Source of the DNA: an uncultured Propioniciclava sp.
GTDB taxonomy: Bacteria > Actinomycetota > Actinomycetes > Propionibacteriales > Propionibacteriaceae
Length of the DNA: 11,511 bases
Assembly (NCBI GenBank): GCA_937872005.1
Contig: CALMPQ010000105.1
Span: 1-11,511, forward strand
Direction: 5' to 3'
In this document: one piece after another, positions 7,053-11,511 of the stretch
How the letters are laid out: each line of letters opens with the position of its first letter
Position numbering within the stretch: the stretch's first letter is position 1
The notes under the pieces: model-generated
Told to the model about the DNA's origin: nothing
The model's input: the letters and a program-made list of their open reading frames with translations, nothing else
Database searches by the model: none
Translations under genes and position numbers: made by a program

Positions 7053-7080
7053 TCGAAACTCCGGGATACCGGACTTTTGC
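7053..7080. promoter_or_regulatory. 28-bp inverted repeat IR2
   Basis: The arms TCGAAACTCCGG and CCGGACTTTTGC flank the 4-base spacer GATA. The arms match those of IR1 (shared ideal arm GCAAAACTCCGG). The centre is 52 bp from that of IR1, close to five helical turns, so both would face the same side of the DNA. It ends about 11 bp before the tetR ribosome binding site, a position suited to autoregulation. Confidence 0.55.
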
Positions 7081-7101
7081 CATCGAGGCCCAGGAGACGA
7101 C

Positions 7102-7734
7102 GTGACCGAGCTCACCGCACGACGGGCAGCGACGCGCGAGAAGTTGGTGGACGCCGCGATCACCGTGTTCGCCGAGAAGGGCGTGCTCGGGGCGTCGGTG
7201 GAGGAGATCTGCGAGGCCGCCGGGTTCACGCGCGGGGCCTTCTACTCGAACTTCTCCACCAAGGACGACCTGTGCGTCGCCGTCCTGCACCGCCAGGTGG
7301 ACGCGCAGATGGCGGCCCTCGACAAGGCCCTGGCCACGGTCGACATCGCGGGCCACGCCGACCTCGACCACGTGCTGCCCGCGGCATTGGAGGTCTTCTT
7401 CGCCTCGCGGCCGACCGACCGGGACTGGGTGCTCACCGGCCAGGAGCTGCGCCTGCACGCCGCCCGCTCCCCCGAACTCGCCGAGGCCTACCGCGACTGC
7501 AACCGGCGCGGGACGGAGGCGGTGGCGTCCGCGATCGGCCAGGCGCTGGCCGCCCTGGGGTACGAGCTGGCCACGACCGGGCCCGAGGCCGTGGGAGCCC
7601 TCCATGCGGTCCACGACCACACGATGGTCGGGCAGTTGATCGGCACGGGCGCCGATGAGGTGAGTGCTCCTCTCCTGGCGAGCCTGCTGCGCGCACTCAT
7701 CCGAAGGTCGGGGTCGTCTCAGCCCCAGGTGTGA
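7102..7734 (+). CDS. TetR/AcrR-family transcriptional regulator
   Basis: A 210-residue TetR-type repressor. The N-terminal DNA-binding domain shows TREKLVDAAITVFAEKG (11-27) and the helix-turn-helix region ASVEEICEAAGFTRGAFYSNFSTKDDL (about 31-57), with the family-typical G-A-F-Y-S-N-F-S-T-K recognition segment. The C-terminal ligand/dimer domain (60-210) is all-helical by sequence, and its ligand is unknown. The GTG start at 7102 is chosen because AGGAG lies five bases upstream and the fold begins right after it; longer in-frame extensions would run through the operator repeats. It is divergent from the MMPL-YhgE operon across a 181-bp region with two pairs of inverted repeats, and about 60 bp upstream of the adaptor-ABC cassette on its own strand. 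It probably represses the MMPL operon and itself, and possibly the cassette. C-terminal residues RRSGSSQPQV look disordered. Confidence 0.94.
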   Translation: MTELTARRAATREKLVDAAITVFAEKGVLGASVEEICEAAGFTRGAFYSNFSTKDDLCVAVLHRQVDAQMAALDKALATVDIAGHADLDHVLPAALEVFFASRPTDRDWVLTGQELRLHAARSPELAEAYRDCNRRGTEAVASAIGQALAALGYELATTGPEAVGALHAVHDHTMVGQLIGTGADEVSAPLLASLLRALIRRSGSSQPQV

Positions 7735-7795
7735 CGCCCGGGGGTCGCCGATGCGAGAGGATGCGCTTGACCATCCCCAACCGATCGGATGCCCC

Positions 7796-8997
7796 GTGTC
7801 AGACACCCTGGCCCCGCCGGACTTCGCGGCCCCGCCACCGCCACCGCCCCCCGCTCCGAAGCCGAAGGGCCGCCGCACCGTCCTCGTCATGGTCCTCGCT
7901 GTCGTGCTCGTCGTGCTGCTGGCGCTGGCCTGGATGGTGACCTCCTTCCTCAACAGCCTGACCACGATGGGCCAGATGGGGCCGCAGGAGTCTGAGGTCC
8001 CCGTGATGCGGGTCGACCTCGCCCCGCGGGTGACCCTGGCCGGCACGATCGCCCCCACCCAGCGCCTGGACCTGTCGTTCACGAGCGACGGCGAGGTCAC
8101 GGCCGTCCCGGTCGCCGTCGGTGACGCGGTGGCCAAGGGCGCGCCGCTGGCGTCCATCGACGACACCGAGTTGCTCGCCACGGTGTCGGACGCCACCGCC
8201 GAGGCCAACGCCGCCCGACAGGACTACAACAGCGCCCGACGGACCGGGCCCGCCGCCGCGGTCACGGCGGCCCGCTCCGCACTCACCATGAAGGAGCAGG
8301 CGCTCAAGGACGCGCGCGCGGCCCTCGACAAGGCCACCCTCACCTCGACCATCGACGGCGTCGTCGCCGCGGTGAACGTCAAGGTCGGCGACCGGGTCGG
8401 CTCCGGCGCGGCGCCCTCCGGTGACGGCGCCCCCGGCGGCGGCAGCACGGCCGCCGTGGTGGTGATCTCGAAGACCTTCCAGGTCGACGCCACCGTCGGC
8501 AGCGCCGACCGCCCCCGGGTCGCCAAGGGCATGAAGGCCACCGTGGTCACGCCGTCCTCACCCACGCCCCTCCCGGGCACCGTCACGGCCGTGGGCGTCA
8601 TCGCCACGTCGGCCGGCGGGGACCGGCCCACCGCCGCCACCTTCCCCGTCACGATCACCCTCGACGGCCAGCCCACCACCGTGTTCACCGGCGGCTCGGC
8701 CACGGTCGACCTGGTCGGCGAGGGCCGCACCGGCGTCCTGGCCATTCCCCGAGCCGCCCTGCTCGACGGCGCCGAGGGCCCGACCGGCACCGTCCTCGCC
8801 CGGCGGGGCGGTGCCGAGCCCCAGCCCGTCGAGGTCACCCTCGGCGCGGCGCAGGACGACATGGTCGAGGTCGTCTCCGGTCTCGACGAGGGCGACCTGG
8901 TCGTGGTGATGGGGGGCATGGCCGGGCCCGGCATGGCCGGCCCGGGCGGCTTCGGCGGCGGCAACGCCGGCCCCGTCGTGGTGGAGGAGAAGCCGCG

Positions 8998-9001
<4 letters not shown>
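7796..9001 (+). CDS. Membrane-fusion/HlyD-like adaptor of an ABC exporter (adaptor 1)
   Basis: A 401-residue periplasmic-adaptor-like protein of the MacA/YknX type, expected to be membrane-anchored outside the cell and to pair with the downstream ABC ATPase and permease. A Pro-rich cytoplasmic start (13-24, including a run of seven prolines) precedes a membrane helix at ~28-50. Half-lipoyl segments (LSFTSDGEVTAVPVAVGDAV, 93-112; TIDGVVAAVNVKVGDRV, 185-201) flank a short helical hairpin (~127-180), followed by a beta-barrel region with IPRAALL (317-323) and a Gly/Met-rich tail (373-391). The start is ambiguous: GTG 7796 gives the compact N-terminus VSDTLAPP but has a weak ribosome binding site, while in-frame ATG 7751, preceded by GGGGGT, would add 15 residues. 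The stop overlaps the next start as ATGA, so translation is coupled. It may be read through from tetR, whose stop is only 61 bp before. Confidence 0.88.
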
Positions 9002-9719
<718 letters not shown>

Positions 9720-9720
<1 letters not shown>

Positions 9721-10955
9721 TGACTTGGTGGGAGACCTTCCGCATCGCGCTGGACGCCATCATCTCGCACCGCGTCCGGTCGATCCTGACGACGCTGGGC
9801 ATCACGATCGGCATCGCCGCGGTGACCCTGTCGGTCGGGCTCGCCCAAGGGGCGTCCTCGCAGGTGACGAGCCAGATCGACAGCCTCGGCTCGAACCTGC
9901 TGACGGTCATGGGTGGGTACGCCCAGCCGGTCGACGGGGCGAGCGGTGCGACCGCCACCGACCCCAAGCCGATCAGCATGGCCGACGCGGACGCCCTGGC
10001 CGACCGCGACGTGGCCCCCGACATCGCCGGGGTCGCGCCACTCATCAACACGGGGTTCGAGCTGTCGGCCGGCGACAAGGTCGTGGGTACCAGCGCCGAG
10101 GCCACCACGCCGGCGTGGCTGGGCGTCCGGTCCCGCACGCTGGCGGCGGGCCGCTTCTTCACCGACGAGGAGCAGGCTGACTCCGCTCCCGTCATCGTGC
10201 TCGGCGACGGGGTCGCGTCCCAGCTCTTCGGGGACCCCCACGCGTCCATCGGCCGCATGGTGTCGGCCAGCGGGAACACCCTCCAGGTCGTCGGCGTGCT
10301 GGCCTCGGCCGGCGGCGGGGGCGGCATGATGAACGCCGACGACGTCGCCGTCCTGCCCCTGTCGACCTACCTGGAGCGCCTGTCCTGGGGCGACGAGTCC
10401 CTGTCGGGCATCTACGTGCAGGCGGCCTCGACCGAGAAGCTGACCCAGGCCTACCAGGAGACCGAGGCGCTGCTGCTGGCCCGCCGGGGGGCGTCCACCG
10501 CCGAGGAAGCCGGGATCATGATCATGTCCCAGCAGTCGCTGGTCGAGGCCATGCAGGGCGTGACGAACGCCCTCACCCTGCTGCTGGGCGGCATCGCGGC
10601 GATCTCGCTGGTCGTCGGTGGCATCGGTGTCATGAACATCATGCTGGTGTCGGTCTCCGAGCGGGTGCGCGAGATCGGTCTGCGCAAGGCGCTCGGGGCC
10701 CGCCGCCGCACCATCCTGCTCCAGTTCCTCACCGAGGCCGCGCTGCTGGCGCTCGTCGGGGGCGTCTTCGGGCTGCTGCTCAGCGGTGGCGTCGCGGCCC
10801 TGATCACGGCGCTCACCCAGTTCCCCATCCCGGTGTCGGTCCCGACGGTGCTGATGGCGCTCGGCGTCTCGGCCACCATCGGCATCATCGCCGGCGTCTA
10901 CCCCGCCTCCCGGGCCGCGCGCATGGCCCCCATCGACGCGCTGCGCCGCGAGTGA
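9720..10955 (+). CDS. MacB-like FtsX-fold ABC transporter permease
   Basis: A 411-residue permease of the MacB/YknZ type with the expected four membrane helices. The first is at ~23-43, followed by an extracytoplasmic MacB core (~48-275). Three C-terminal helices follow at ~283-312, ~333-362 and ~373-397. The coupling segment VSERVREIGLRKALGARRRTI (312-332) and the terminal P-A-S-R-A-A-R-M-A-P-I-D-A-L-R motif are classic for the family. Such systems work by mechanotransmission, extracting substrates from the outer membrane leaflet or periplasm-like space rather than through a channel. The ATG at 9720 shares one base with the ATPase stop; GTG 9717 (GTGA overlap) would add one residue. The substrate may be an antimicrobial peptide, lipid or lipoprotein, and cannot be decided from sequence. 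Confidence 0.95.
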
Positions 10956-10967
10956 AGGATCCTGACG

Positions 10968-11511
10968 ATGACCACACCCCCCGTCCCCCCACCCCCCGGC
11001 GGCCTGCCTCCGGCGCGGGTCACCACGCCGGCGTCCGGCACCCGGCGCGCCAAGGCCCGCACCCGACAGCAGAAGGTGCTCGCCGTGGCACTCGCCCTGC
11101 TGCTGGTCGCCGGCATCGGGTGGGCGCTCATGCAGTCCGGGAGCCGCGGCCCGACGGGTGCGGCCCGCTACACCACCGTGGCCGTCACCCGCGGTTCCGT
11201 CGACCAGCGGATCGTCACCTCCGGCACCGTCGCCAAGGTGAACGAGATGGCGATGCGTTTCCCGGCGTCCGGGACCGTCACCGAACTGCGCGCCACCGTC
11301 GGTGACACCGTGGCCGCCGGCGACGTCATCGCGGTCATGGACGACACCTCCCTGCGCACCAAGGTGCTCGGCGCGCAGGCGGCCGTGGACGCCGCCGTGC
11401 TCTCCCTGCAGCAGGTCAAGGAGGCCGACCGCCAGTCGCGCGCCCAGCCGTCGCAACCCCGGCAGCCGTCCCAGCCCCGCCAGCCCGCCAACCCCGGCCC
11501 GCCCGGGGGTG
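10968..11511 (+). CDS. Second HlyD-like adaptor protein (adaptor 2), 3' truncated by window edge
   Basis: An open frame starts at ATG 10968, with GAAGGA about eight bases upstream and only 12 bp after the permease stop. It remains open to the window end (181 codons), so the gene is partial. The product starts with a Pro-rich cytoplasmic segment (MTTPPVPPPPGG) and a basic stretch, then a membrane helix at ~36-54. A half-lipoyl motif (YTTVAVTRGSVDQRIVTSG; FPASGTVTELRATVGDTV, 98-115) leads to DTSLRTKVLGAQAAVDAAVLSL, the start of a helical hairpin. From ~159 it turns into Pro/Gln-rich repeats (QPSQPRQPSQPRQP). It resembles adaptor 1 in layout, so the cassette has two adaptors around one ATPase-permease pair. 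The second lipoyl half and barrel should lie beyond the edge. Confidence 0.85.
   Translation, partial: MTTPPVPPPPGGLPPARVTTPASGTRRAKARTRQQKVLAVALALLLVAGIGWALMQSGSRGPTGAARYTTVAVTRGSVDQRIVTSGTVAKVNEMAMRFPASGTVTELRATVGDTVAAGDVIAVMDDTSLRTKVLGAQAAVDAAVLSLQQVKEADRQSRAQPSQPRQPSQPRQPANPGPPGG

Noticed and set aside
7065..7069. A third GATAC half-site within the IR2 spacer
   Set aside because: No GTATC partner lies at the 6-bp spacing seen in the two real pairs.
7761..7798. An alternative ATG at 7761 for adaptor 1
   Set aside because: It is in a different frame from the adaptor and leads to an Arg/Pro-rich product without motifs.
6430..8208. A 592-codon minus-strand open frame crossing tetR, the control region and the MMPL start
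   Set aside because: It would run through the operators and a clear TetR gene and has no coherent domain.

Overview
The window is very GC-rich, densely coding DNA with short intergenic gaps, 4-base start/stop overlaps and frequent GTG starts. Together with the YhgE/Pip and MMPL genes this points to a high-GC Gram-positive actinobacterium. A Propionibacteriaceae-like host is a guess from gene style only. The window reads as an envelope/export locus with nine genes, the last cut by the right edge.

Left part (1-1680, + strand): an 11-bp perfect hairpin at the very edge, then a classical SDR oxidoreductase followed closely by a PlsC-type 1-acylglycerol-3-phosphate acyltransferase. These converge on a minus-strand operon (6920 down to 1714). 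It encodes an MMPL/RND transporter whose C-terminus carries a degenerate ABC-ATPase-like domain, and a YhgE/Pip-type membrane protein with two long heptad-repeat arrays. The two are translationally coupled by an ATGA overlap.

Middle (6921-7101): a divergent control region with two kinds of paired inverted repeat. One is a tandem pair of GATAC-N6-GTATC sites abutting the MMPL ribosome binding site. The other is a pair of 28-bp repeats, each with a 4-bp spacer, centred 52 bp apart on the tetR side. A TetR-family regulator follows on the + strand.

Right part (7796-11511, + strand): a MacB/YknXYZ-like export cassette made of membrane-fusion adaptor, ABC ATPase, FtsX-fold permease, then a second adaptor that is incomplete at the window edge. 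The first three genes are joined by start/stop overlaps and the fourth follows after 12 bp. The TetR protein therefore sits between two export modules and may control both.

The most unusual points are the MMPL-pseudo-ABC fusion coupled to YhgE, a short palindromic repeat-like sequence embedded in that fusion where the ABC helical subdomain is missing, the two classes of operator-like repeats, and the second adaptor whose hairpin region runs into Pro/Gln-rich repeats.
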